A stretch of DNA of 27,842 nt. Origin: an uncultured Bacteroides sp. (lineage in GTDB: Bacteria; Bacteroidota; Bacteroidia; Bacteroidales; Bacteroidaceae). This document shows positions 1 to 8,201 of this stretch, in pieces. The notes beneath the pieces are model-generated. The model ran no database searches. It saw nothing but the letters and a program-made list of their open reading frames with translations, and was not told where the DNA came from. The stretch covers positions 1-27,842 of the forward strand of contig CAAFTU010000081.1 in assembly GCA_900766005.1 (NCBI GenBank), given 5' to 3'. Position numbers and translations under genes: made by a program. Numbering within the stretch: the first letter of the stretch is position 1; the number at the start of each line of letters is the position of its first letter.

Positions 1-2056
1 CGCCCTGCCCGTAAGCCGGACGGCTGCCTTCCATCTCACTGCGGAAGCGCTGGGCTCCCTCATCCACCGTGCGGGCCATGCCCATGCCGGCTGGAAGCTG
101 CAGGAAGCGGGTGTCGATGTCGCGCAGGAAGCGGCTGGGGCTGCCGAACTCCATCTTGCCGTAGCGGTAGCGGCTCTTGGCATAGGAGAGGTAGCAGTGC
201 TCCTCGGCCCGGGTGATGGCCACGTAGAACAGGCGGCGTTCTTCTTCCAGCGCGCGGGGTGATTCGCCTCCCATGCTGCTGGGAAAGAGGTTTTCTTCCA
301 TGCCCACCACGAAGACGTTCTTAAACTCGAGTCCCTTGGCCGAATGTACGGTCATCAGGGTTATCTTGGGTCCGTCGTCTTCCTTGTCGGAATCCTGGTC
401 GGTGAGCAGCGACACCTCCGACAGGAAGTCGCCCAACGACACGTGGGTGTTGCCTTCCTCCATGCGCATCGCACAGAAGTCGTTCAGTCCGTTGGCCAGT
501 TCTTCGATGTTCTCTTTCCGGCTCAGGCTCTCGGGCGAGGTGTCCTGGCAGATGTCGTTCATGAGGCCTGAACGGGTAATGATGGCGGTGCCTAATTGGT
601 AGGCATTCTGCCCTTCCACCTCAGCGATGAAGCTCTCTATGAGTTCGCGGAAGCCCTGCAACTTGGTGTGAGTGCCCTTGTTGATGCTCATGCCATACGT
701 GAGGGGTTCGCAGAGCACCTGCCACAGGCTCACCCCGTGCTCGGCAGCGGCAGCCAGCAGTTTGCCCACCGTGGTGTCGCCGATGCCCCGGGCGGGATAG
801 TTGATGATGCGCTTGAAGGCCTCCTCGTCGTGGGGGTTGACCACCAGGCGGAAGTAAGAGATGGCATCTTTCACCTCCTTGCGCTGATAGAACGACAGTC
901 CGCCGTAGATTTTGTAGGGCATGGACCGCTTGCGCAGGGCCTCTTCGAAGATACGGCTCTGGGCGTTGGTGCGGTAGAGGATGGCAAAGTCGGCATAGTC
1001 ATACTTCCACTTGCGCCTCAGCTCGCCAATCTTGCCTGCCACGATTTCTCCCTCCTCCACATCGCTGTAGGCCTGAAACACGCCGATGGCCTCGCCGGTT
1101 TCCTTCTCGGAGAAGACTTCCTTGCGTATCTGCCGCTGGTTCTTCTCAATGAGGCTGTTGGCTGCCCGGACAATGGTCTGCGTGGAGCGGTAGTTTTGCT
1201 CCAGCTTGAAGAGCTTCGTGTGGGGATAGACCTTCGTGAAGTAGAGGATGTTGTCGATATCGGCTCCGCGGAAGGAGTAGATGCTCTGCGCGTCATCGCC
1301 CACCACACACACGTGCTGGTGTTCTTTGGTGAGCTGCAGCACGATGCTGTGCTGGGCGTAGTTGGTGTCCTGATACTCGTCCACCAGCACGTAGCGGAAC
1401 TGCTGCCGGTAGCGCTCCAGCACTTCGGGGAAGTCGCGGAAAAGGAGGTAGGTGTACACCAGCAGGTCGTCGAAATCCATGGCTCCCGACTGCCGGCACC
1501 GCTCCCAATAGCGGGCGTAGATGTCGCGGATGGCTGGCATCTTGGCGGCACAGTCGCCCTCGTAGGCTTCTTTGTTGGCGGCGTAGGCTCCGGGGGTCAC
1601 CAGGTGATTCTTGGCGTTGGAGATGCGTGCCTGCACACTGCCGGGCTTATACACTTTCTCGTCGAGCCCCATCTCCTTGATGATGGTGCGCACCAGGCTC
1701 TTGCTGTCGGAGGCATCGTAGATGGTAAACTGCGAGGGGAAGCCGATGTGGGCGGCTTCGGCACGCAGGATGCGCGAGAAGAGGGAGTGGAAGGTGCCCA
1801 TCCACAAATAGCGGGCCCGATCCATGCCCACCTGCCGGGCGATTCGCTCTTTCATCTCGCGGGCGGCCTTGTTGGTGAAGGTCAGCGCGAGGATGTTCCA
1901 GGGTTCGTAGCCGTGGTCGAGCAGATAGGCTATCTTATAAGTGAGCACGCGCGTCTTGCCCGACCCGGCGCCGGCGATGACCAGCGAGGGGCCGTCGTTG
2001 TAGGCCACGGCGGCATATTGGCTTTCGTTCAGTTCTTCTCTATAGTTGGTATTCAT
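1..2056 (-). CDS. uvrD: UvrD/PcrA-type ATP-dependent DNA helicase, partial (C-terminus cut by window edge)
   Basis: Superfamily 1A 3'-5' DNA helicase of the UvrD/PcrA group, which unwinds DNA in nucleotide excision repair, mismatch repair and removal of protein blocks. Reading the minus strand from the ATG at 2056 gives 685 residues with no stop up to the window edge. Visible motifs are the N-terminal Q-motif region (LNESQ), Walker A (GAGSGKT, about residues 29-35), the TFTNKAA motif, Walker B (DEYQDT, from about residue 226), the QNYRS motif, the SAKGLEF motif and the YVAITRA motif. Full-length relatives are about 730-790 residues, so only the C-terminal tail is missing. The gene stands alone and diverges from the superoxide dismutase gene. 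The long open frame on the opposite strand is a shadow. The helicase assignment is firm; choosing between UvrD and PcrA is only a naming question. Confidence 0.95.
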   Translation of the reverse strand, partial: MNTNYREELNESQYAAVAYNDGPSLVIAGAGSGKTRVLTYKIAYLLDHGYEPWNILALTFTNKAAREMKERIARQVGMDRARYLWMGTFHSLFSRILRAEAAHIGFPSQFTIYDASDSKSLVRTIIKEMGLDEKVYKPGSVQARISNAKNHLVTPGAYAANKEAYEGDCAAKMPAIRDIYARYWERCRQSGAMDFDDLLVYTYLLFRDFPEVLERYRQQFRYVLVDEYQDTNYAQHSIVLQLTKEHQHVCVVGDDAQSIYSFRGADIDNILYFTKVYPHTKLFKLEQNYRSTQTIVRAANSLIEKNQRQIRKEVFSEKETGEAIGVFQAYSDVEEGEIVAGKIGELRRKWKYDYADFAILYRTNAQSRIFEEALRKRSMPYKIYGGLSFYQRKEVKDAISYFRLVVNPHDEEAFKRIINYPARGIGDTTVGKLLAAAAEHGVSLWQVLCEPLTYGMSINKGTHTKLQGFRELIESFIAEVEGQNAYQLGTAIITRSGLMNDICQDTSPESLSRKENIEELANGLNDFCAMRMEEGNTHVSLGDFLSEVSLLTDQDSDKEDDGPKITLMTVHSAKGLEFKNVFVVGMEENLFPSSMGGESPRALEEERRLFYVAITRAEEHCYLSYAKSRYRYGKMEFGSPSRFLRDIDTRFLQLPAGMGMARTVDEGAQRFRSEMEGSRPAYGQG

Positions 2057-2122
2057 AGACTGTTACAAACTTTTTTCTTCTGACAAAGGAAGTCGGCTTC
2101 CTTCAAGGGGTTATATTCATCG

Positions 2123-2229
2123 TTCAGGAGTTTTTCTCCAGATTCAGGAAATTTTTCTCCTATTTTCAGAGATTCTTCTCCTATATAAAATAGATTCTTC
2201 ACTTATTTCAAGAGATTCTTCTCCTATTA
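2123..2229 (-). repeat. Degenerate ~22-bp tandem repeats in the uvrD leader
   Basis: On the minus strand about five diverged copies of a unit with the core GGAGAAGAATCT follow one another at roughly 21-23 bp spacing. Copies nearer the gene have drifted to GGAGAAAAA. The array lies between the proposed uvrD promoter and its start codon. It has no coding potential of its own. It is part of the 537-bp gene-free spacer 2057-2593. Confidence 0.6.
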
Positions 2230-2234
2230 AAACA

Positions 2235-2242
2235 CAAAAGTA
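2235..2242 (-). promoter_or_regulatory. Possible -7 box for uvrD (TACTTTTG)
   Basis: On the minus strand this reads TACTTTTG, an exact fit to the Bacteroidetes -7 consensus TAnnTTTG. No good TTTG -33 element lies 19-21 bp upstream. A start here would give a leader of about 170 nt that carries the degenerate repeats at 2123-2229. Confidence 0.4.
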
Positions 2243-2265
2243 GTACATTCATCGGATAATTTCCG

Positions 2266-2273
2266 TATATTTG
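2266..2273 (+). promoter_or_regulatory. sodB: Possible -7 box upstream of sodB (TATATTTG)
   Basis: TATATTTG fits the Bacteroidetes -7 consensus exactly. The -33 region is poor. Transcription from here would give a leader of about 310 nt running through both repeat families at 2360-2530. A promoter nearer the gene was not recognised. Confidence 0.35.
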
Positions 2274-2359
2274 TTACAAATAAAAACACGGGGAAGGCCA
2301 ACAGCCAAACCGGCCGGCTGCTTTTCCTCCCAACCATCGGATTGGAATGGATTTTTTCC

Positions 2360-2481
2360 GGACTTTCGGAAAACAAGTGGGCGTTTTTCTGAACTTGCAG
2401 AAATGAGTGACTGTTATTTCGGACTTTCGGAAAATAAGTGGACATTTTTCTGAACTTTTGGAAATGAGTAGACGTTATATT
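2360..2481 (+). repeat. 61-bp direct tandem repeat, two copies
   Basis: Copy one is 2360-2420 and copy two is 2421-2481. Both begin GGACTTTCGGAAAA and carry TTTTTCTGAACTT and GAAATGAGT in register; most differences lie in the last third. The end of copy two continues directly into the 16-bp array. No open frame is supported. Confidence 0.85.
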
Positions 2482-2530
2482 AAATAGACGTTATATTAAG
2501 TAGACGTTATATTAAGTAGACGTTATTTTG
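2467..2530 (+). repeat. 16-bp tandem array, four copies, just upstream of sodB
   Basis: The unit AGTAGACGTTATATTA occurs at 2467-2482, 2483-2498 (one change), 2499-2514 and 2515-2530 (diverged end). It looks like expansion of the last 15 bp of the second 61-bp copy. It ends 28 bp before the first possible ATG of the superoxide dismutase gene. Confidence 0.9.
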
Positions 2531-2593
2531 AGTAGTAACCCTTATATTTTTTTGAACATGAAAACATTACTAATGTCTTTAATGATGATAGCT

Positions 2594-3175
2594 ATGAATT
2601 ACGAAATGCCTAAACTTCCTTACGCCCATGAGGCGCTGGAACCTGTAATCAGTCAGCAGACAGTGGATTTCCACTATGGCAAGCATTTGCAAGCTTATGT
2701 GAACAACCTCAACAACTTGGTGCCCGGCACGGAGTATGAGGGAAAGACGGTGGAGGAAATTGTGGCTACTGCCCCCGACGGTGCGGTGTTCAACAATGCC
2801 GGACAGGTGCTGAACCACACGCTGTATTTCCTGCAGTTTACACCCAACCCTTCCCGGAAGGAGCCGGCGGGCAAGCTGCGCGAGGCTATCGACCGCGATT
2901 TCGGCAGCTTTGAGAATATGAAGAAAGAGCTCAATGCCGCTGCTACGGGACTCTTCGGCTCGGGATGGGCCTGGCTGGCAGTAGACAAGGACGGCAAACT
3001 GCACATTACGAAAGAGGCCAACGGCAGCAATCCGCTCCGCAAGGGGATGACTCCGCTTTTGGGCTTCGATGTGTGGGAACATGCCTATTATCTCGATTTC
3101 CAGAACCGGAGAGCCGACCACATCCAAGCATTGTGGGACATCATCGACTGGGAGGCTGTGGAGAAGCGGATGTAG
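2594..3175 (+). CDS. sodB: Superoxide dismutase, Fe/Mn family (iron type)
   Basis: Cytoplasmic superoxide dismutase converting superoxide to oxygen and hydrogen peroxide, important in oxygen tolerance of anaerobes. From the ATG at 2594 it is 193 residues, the normal family length, beginning MNYEMPKLPY as the family usually does. Metal ligands are visible: His in HYGKH near residue 27, His in NHTLYF, and Asp and His in the signature DVWEHAYY. The FGSGWAWL block is also present. In-frame ATGs at 2558, 2573, 2582 and 2585 would add a short hydrophobic extension (MKTLLMSLMMIA). I chose 2594 by family alignment, but 2558 cannot be excluded. The gene is monocistronic, with a strong terminator at 3294-3339. 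Confidence 0.95.
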   Translation: MNYEMPKLPYAHEALEPVISQQTVDFHYGKHLQAYVNNLNNLVPGTEYEGKTVEEIVATAPDGAVFNNAGQVLNHTLYFLQFTPNPSRKEPAGKLREAIDRDFGSFENMKKELNAAATGLFGSGWAWLAVDKDGKLHITKEANGSNPLRKGMTPLLGFDVWEHAYYLDFQNRRADHIQALWDIIDWEAVEKRM

Positions 3176-3218
3176 CTGCCCGGTAAAAAAAGATTCTGCA
3201 GAGAGATTCAATAATCAG

Positions 3219-3300
3219 TAAGAAGAATCAGAAAAAAAATCGATAAGAAGAATCAGTAAGAAGAATCAATAATCAATAAGAAGAATCGATAAGAAGAATC
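3219..3300 (+). repeat. Purine-rich array of TAAGAAGAATC
   Basis: The exact 11-mer TAAGAAGAATC occurs at 3219, 3244, 3257, 3277 and 3290, with alternating 13 and 20 bp spacing, that is, a 33-bp higher-order unit. The last copy forms the 5' arm of the sodB terminator. Confidence 0.85.
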
Positions 3301-3339
3301 AGAAAAAAGAGGAAAGTACTTTTTTTTCTGATTCTTTTT
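3294..3339 (+). terminator. Rho-independent terminator of sodB
   Basis: GAATCAGAAAAAA at 3296-3308 pairs with TTTTTTCTGATTC ending at 3334, giving a long AT-rich stem extended by AAG/CTT pairs and followed by a T run. The 5' arm is one unit of the upstream repeat array. The 3' arm runs into the -33 region of the thiamine operon promoter. Confidence 0.8.
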
Positions 3340-3350
3340 CGTTTACTTTG
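3320..3350 (+). promoter_or_regulatory. thiS: Likely promoter of the thiamine operon
   Basis: TTACTTTG at 3343-3350 matches TAnnTTTG at seven of eight positions, with a T-rich -33 region about 20 bp upstream. The predicted start near 3355-3358 lies just before the TPP riboswitch, as expected. It overlaps the end of the sodB terminator. Confidence 0.5.
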
Positions 3351-3359
3351 CCCTTGTAA

Positions 3360-3437
3360 AGACAAAGGGGTGCCCACAGGGGGCTGAGATTATACCCTAA
3401 GAACCTGATGCAGTTAATACTGACGTAGGGATTGTGT
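3360..3437 (+). promoter_or_regulatory. TPP riboswitch (THI element)
   Basis: Conserved aptamer blocks are present in order: GGGGTGCC, CTGAGA at 3384-3389, ACCC, GAACCTGAT, the GCAGTTAATACTG arm, then GACGTAGGGA. P1 can form between ACAA near 3362 and TTGT near 3432. Thiamine pyrophosphate binding should lower expression of the biosynthetic operon that starts 109 bp downstream. The expression platform is not obvious. No strong terminator follows, so control may act on translation or on a distant structure. Confidence 0.95.
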
Positions 3438-3497
3438 TTTATTTCTTTTTTGCCTTTCTTTCTTAGCACACTCTTTGTATTTACTTTCAAGCTAAAT

Positions 3498-3513
3498 GGC
3501 ATCGGCTGATGCC
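3498..3513 (+). promoter_or_regulatory. Hairpin in the thiS leader next to a GGAGG
   Basis: GGCATC, loop GGCT, GATGCC forms a perfect 6-bp stem between the riboswitch and thiS. It is followed directly by GGAGG (3514-3518), a Shine-Dalgarno-like run that is rare in this window. It may be part of the riboswitch expression platform. Confidence 0.35.
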
Positions 3514-3519
3514 GGAGGT

Positions 3520-3549
3520 ATGTCGAATTTAGACCAGATAAGAATATGA
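3520..3549 (+). CDS. Possible 9-codon leader ORF overlapping thiS
   Basis: ATG at 3520 opens a nine-codon frame (MSNLDQIRI) whose TGA at 3547-3549 overlaps the thiS ATG at 3546 as ATGA, the classic geometry of translational coupling. A GGAGG lies only one base upstream of the ATG, which is too close for an efficient ribosome site. The frame may be chance. It is listed because of its position between the riboswitch and thiS. Confidence 0.2.
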   Translation: MSNLDQIRI

Positions 3550-3746
3550 AAGTAAAAGTTAACAGCAAAGAGATGGAGCTTCCTTCGGAGGCTACTCTCA
3601 CCCAACTGACTGCGGAACTGGCACTGCCTGCACAGGGGGTGGCCATCGCCGTGAACAATAAAATGATTCCCCGCAACGAATGGGAAGGGTTTGCGCTGCA
3701 CGAGAACGATAACCTGGTGATCATCAAAGCGGCTTGCGGAGGATAA
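3546..3746 (+). CDS. thiS: Sulfur carrier protein ThiS
   Basis: Small ubiquitin-fold sulfur carrier for thiazole synthesis. ThiF adenylates its C-terminus, which is then turned into a thiocarboxylate that supplies sulfur to ThiG. The 66-residue length is typical. The protein begins MKVKVNSKEMEL, contains the VAIAVNNKMIPRNEW segment common in ThiS, and ends in the required Gly-Gly. It is the first gene after the TPP riboswitch, and thiE begins four bases after its stop. Confidence 0.95.
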   Translation: MKVKVNSKEMELPSEATLTQLTAELALPAQGVAIAVNNKMIPRNEWEGFALHENDNLVIIKAACGG

Positions 3747-3750
3747 CGAT

Positions 3751-4365
3751 ATGGTGAGTCTACAGTTTATTACCCATCAGACCGAGCGGTATTCGTATTT
3801 CGAATCGGCGCGTATGGCGCTGGAAGGCGGATGCAAATGGATTCAGCTGCGCATGAAAGAGGCGCCGCTGGAGGAAGTGGAAGCCGTGGCCCTGCAGCTG
3901 AAACCGCTCTGCAAGGAGCACGACGCGGTGTTTGTGCTCGACGACCACGTGGAGCTGGCCAAGAAGCTGGAAGTGGACGGGGTGCACCTGGGCAAGAACG
4001 ATATGCCCATCGACCAGGCCCGTGCGCTGCTCGGCGAGCAGTTTATCATCGGGGGCACAGCCAATACGTTTGAGGATGTGATGCTCCACTACCGCGCAGG
4101 AGCCGACTATGTGGGCGTGGGTCCGTTCCGCTTCACCACCACCAAGAAGAATCTGAGCCCGGTGCTGGGACTGGAAGGCTATGCGTCTATCCTGGCCCGG
4201 ATGGAAGAGGCGGGTCTCACGCTGCCTGTGGTGGCTATCGGCGGCATCACGTATGAGGATATCCCTGCCATCCTGCAGACGGGTGTGAAGGGGATTGCCT
4301 TGTCGGGCACCATCCTCCGCGCAGAAGACCCCGTGGCCGAAACCCGGAAAATCATCAACAGTTAA
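3751..4365 (+). CDS. thiE: Thiamine phosphate synthase ThiE
   Basis: Joins hydroxymethylpyrimidine pyrophosphate and thiazole phosphate to give thiamine phosphate. The 204-residue TIM barrel has the ThiE signatures: IQLRMKE near residue 31, LDDHVELA for Mg-pyrophosphate binding, DGVHLGKND, the GVGPFRFTTTKK loop with the Thr-x-Thr-Lys pattern, and VAIGGI for phosphate binding. It follows thiS after four bases and is clearly co-transcribed. A second, diverged relative lies at 8959-9567; this copy is the one with an intact active site. Confidence 0.94.
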   Translation: MVSLQFITHQTERYSYFESARMALEGGCKWIQLRMKEAPLEEVEAVALQLKPLCKEHDAVFVLDDHVELAKKLEVDGVHLGKNDMPIDQARALLGEQFIIGGTANTFEDVMLHYRAGADYVGVGPFRFTTTKKNLSPVLGLEGYASILARMEEAGLTLPVVAIGGITYEDIPAILQTGVKGIALSGTILRAEDPVAETRKIINS

Positions 4366-4412
4366 TGCGTATCAGGAGCCCCCAGATATAGGGCTGCATG
4401 ATGCACTAAACA

Positions 4413-4500
4413 TACAAGAAAGCTTACGATTTTACAAGAAAGCTTACAATATAGCTTACAAGGAAGCTTACGATTTTACAAGAAAGTTTACAATATAGCT
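4413..4500 (+). repeat. 44-bp tandem repeat between thiE and thiG
   Basis: Copy one is 4413-4456 and copy two is 4457-4500, with only two mismatches. Each copy is itself two half-units starting TACAAGAAAGCTTAC. A truncated start of a third copy (TACGATATAG) leads to the thiG ATG at 4513. The thiE-thiG spacer (4366-4512) consists mainly of this repeat. Confidence 0.92.
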
Positions 4501-4512
4501 TACGATATAGTT

Positions 4513-5286
4513 ATGGAAAAATTAGTCATTGCCGGACGTGAGTTTGATTCACGTCTTTTCTTGGGAACTGGAAAGTTCCACTCAAATGAAATTATGGAAC
4601 AGGCGCTGCTGGCATCGGGCACTGAAATGGTGACGGTGGCCATGAAGCGTATCGATATGGATAATAAGGAGGACGACATGCTGAAGCACATCGTTCATCC
4701 GCACATCCAGCTGCTGCCCAACACATCGGGAGTGCGCAATGCAGAGGAAGCGGTGTTCGCTGCTCAGATGGCGCGCGAGGCGTTTGGCACCAACTGGCTG
4801 AAACTGGAGATTCACCCCGACCCGCGCTATCTGCTGCCCGACTCTATCGAGACGCTGAAGGCTACGGAAGAGCTGGTGAAGCTGGGCTTTGTGGTGTTGC
4901 CTTACTGTCAGGCCGACCCGGTGCTGTGTAAGCGTCTGGAGGAAGCCGGTGCGGCTACCGTGATGCCATTAGGTGCCCCCATCGGTACCAACAAGGGGCT
5001 GCAGACGAAGGAATTCCTGCGCATCATCATTGAGCAGGCCGGCATTCCGGTAGTGGTGGATGCAGGTATCGGCGCACCGAGCCATGCGGCGGAAGCAATG
5101 GAATTGGGCGCATCGGCTGTATTGGTGAACACAGCCATCGCCGTGGCTGCCAACCCGGTGGAAATGGCCAAAGCCTTCAAGGCGGCTACTGAAGCCGGAC
5201 GCCGTGCGTATGAAGCCGGACTGGGCTCGCAAGTGGATTCGTTCATCGCTGAAGCCAGCTCTCCGCTGACTGCCTTTTTAGATTAA
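4513..5286 (+). CDS. thiG: Thiazole synthase ThiG
   Basis: Forms the thiazole phosphate ring from deoxyxylulose 5-phosphate, dehydroglycine supplied by ThiH, and sulfur from ThiS thiocarboxylate. The 257 residues match the family length. The protein begins with the GREFDSRLFLGTGK segment typical of ThiG. The Schiff-base lysine is probably Lys97 in NWLKLEIHPD. The GAPIGTNKG and VVDAGIGAPSHAAEAMELGA phosphate-binding segments are present, as is ALVNTAIA-like sequence (VLVNTAIAVA). It lies in the thi operon after a repeat-filled 147-bp spacer, and thiC follows after 22 bp. Confidence 0.96.
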   Translation: MEKLVIAGREFDSRLFLGTGKFHSNEIMEQALLASGTEMVTVAMKRIDMDNKEDDMLKHIVHPHIQLLPNTSGVRNAEEAVFAAQMAREAFGTNWLKLEIHPDPRYLLPDSIETLKATEELVKLGFVVLPYCQADPVLCKRLEEAGAATVMPLGAPIGTNKGLQTKEFLRIIIEQAGIPVVVDAGIGAPSHAAEAMELGASAVLVNTAIAVAANPVEMAKAFKAATEAGRRAYEAGLGSQVDSFIAEASSPLTAFLD

Positions 5287-5308
5287 TCACCCTCCAAACT
5301 CATGAATT

Positions 5309-6997
<1,689 letters not shown>

Positions 6998-7000
6998 AGA

Positions 7001-7060
7001 ACCAGATAATTGTTTTCAAAAACAGAAATTTGTTTTCAAAAACAGATAATTGTTTTCAAA
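7001..7060 (+). repeat. 20-bp tandem repeat, three copies, before thiH
   Basis: Units at 7001-7020, 7021-7040 and 7041-7060 each end in TTGTTTTCAAA and begin A(C/A)CAGA. A partial fourth copy after AGAACCAGAAAG contains the thiH start codon in ATGTTTTCAGA, so the start codon sits where the earlier copies have TTG. The frame upstream is open, which explains a spurious N-terminal extension. Confidence 0.9.
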
Positions 7061-7072
7061 AGAACCAGAAAG

Positions 7073-8197
7073 ATGTTTTCAGACGAATTAGAAAAGATAT
7101 CATGGGAAGAGACGACGAAAGCCATCTATTCCAAAACAGACGACGATGTGCGTCGGGCGCTGAGCAAGACAGGCCACTTGGATGTGAATGATTTTATGGC
7201 CCTGATTTCACCGGCGGCGGCTCCTTATCTGGAAGTGATGGCCCGCCTCAGCCAGAAATATACGATGGAGCGGTTTGGCAAGACCATCTCGATGTTTGTG
7301 CCGCTCTATCTCACGAATTCATGCACCAACTCGTGCGTGTACTGCGGGTTCCACATTAGCAACCCGATGAAGCGCACCATCCTTACGGAGGAGGAAATGG
7401 TGAATGAATACAAGGCTATCAAGAAGCTGGCGCCGTTTGAGAACCTGCTGCTGGTGACCGGAGAGAATCCGGCAGCAGCGGGGGTGCCCTACATTGCCCG
7501 GGCGCTCGACCTGGCAAAGCCTTACTTCAGCAACCTGCAGATTGAGGTGATGCCGCTCAAGACGGAGGAGTATGAGGAGCTCACGCACCACGGCCTGAAC
7601 GGGGTGATCTGCTTCCAGGAGACATACAACAAGGCCAACTACAACATTTATCACCCCCGGGGCATGAAGTCGAAGTTTGACTGGCGGGTGAACGGGTTCG
7701 ACCGCATGGGCCAGGCCGGCGTACACAAAATCGGTATGGGTGTGCTCATCGGTCTGGAAGAATGGCGCACGGATGTGACGATGATGGCTTATCATCTGCG
7801 CTATCTGCAGAAGCACTACTGGAAGACGAAGTACAGCGTGAACTTCCCGCGGATGCGCCCATCTGAAAACGGCGGCTTCCAGCCCAACGTGATCATGAAC
7901 GACCGCGAGCTGGCGCAGCTGACGTTTGCCATGCGTATCTTCGACCACGATGTGGATATCTCCTACTCTACCCGTGAGAGTGCCGAATTCCGCAACCACA
8001 TGGCTACGCTCGGCGTAACGACCATGAGTGCAGAGAGCAAGACGGAACCGGGCGGCTACTACAGCTATCCGCAGACGCTGGAGCAGTTCCACGTGAGCGA
8101 TGAACGCAAGGCGGTGGAAGTGGAACAGGCGCTGAAGGAATTGGGACGCGAACCGATCTGGAAGGATTGGGACCAGTCGTTCGACTTAAAACGATAG
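7073..8197 (+). CDS. thiH: 2-iminoacetate synthase ThiH
   Basis: Radical SAM enzyme that cleaves tyrosine to p-cresol and dehydroglycine (2-iminoacetate) for the ThiG reaction; this is the anaerobic route, in contrast to the oxygen-using ThiO. The 374-residue protein has the CX3CX2C cluster motif at Cys84, Cys88 and Cys91 (TNSCTNSCVYC), followed by the VTGENP and MPSENGGF-type segments of the family. I chose ATG 7073 (MFSDELEKISW) rather than the upstream TTG at 7010, because the extra 21 codons are translation of the tandem repeat. thiF starts four bases after the stop. Confidence 0.95.
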   Translation: MFSDELEKISWEETTKAIYSKTDDDVRRALSKTGHLDVNDFMALISPAAAPYLEVMARLSQKYTMERFGKTISMFVPLYLTNSCTNSCVYCGFHISNPMKRTILTEEEMVNEYKAIKKLAPFENLLLVTGENPAAAGVPYIARALDLAKPYFSNLQIEVMPLKTEEYEELTHHGLNGVICFQETYNKANYNIYHPRGMKSKFDWRVNGFDRMGQAGVHKIGMGVLIGLEEWRTDVTMMAYHLRYLQKHYWKTKYSVNFPRMRPSENGGFQPNVIMNDRELAQLTFAMRIFDHDVDISYSTRESAEFRNHMATLGVTTMSAESKTEPGGYYSYPQTLEQFHVSDERKAVEVEQALKELGREPIWKDWDQSFDLKR

Positions 8198-8201
8198 ACA
8201 G

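Noticed and set aside
596..2083. Long plus-strand open frame over uvrD
   Set aside because: It is antisense to a helicase with all motifs, and its composition (runs of Gly, Val, Leu, His) is typical of a shadow frame from GC-rich codons.
3351..3369. CCCTTGT/ACAAAGGG inverted repeat as an anti-P1 switch of the TPP riboswitch
   Set aside because: The predicted transcription start (about 3355-3358) lies within or after the 5' arm, so the arm may not be transcribed; it becomes interesting only if the start is upstream of 3351.
4413..4500. CRISPR-like array
   Set aside because: The copies are directly adjacent without unique spacers, there are only two, and no cas gene is present.
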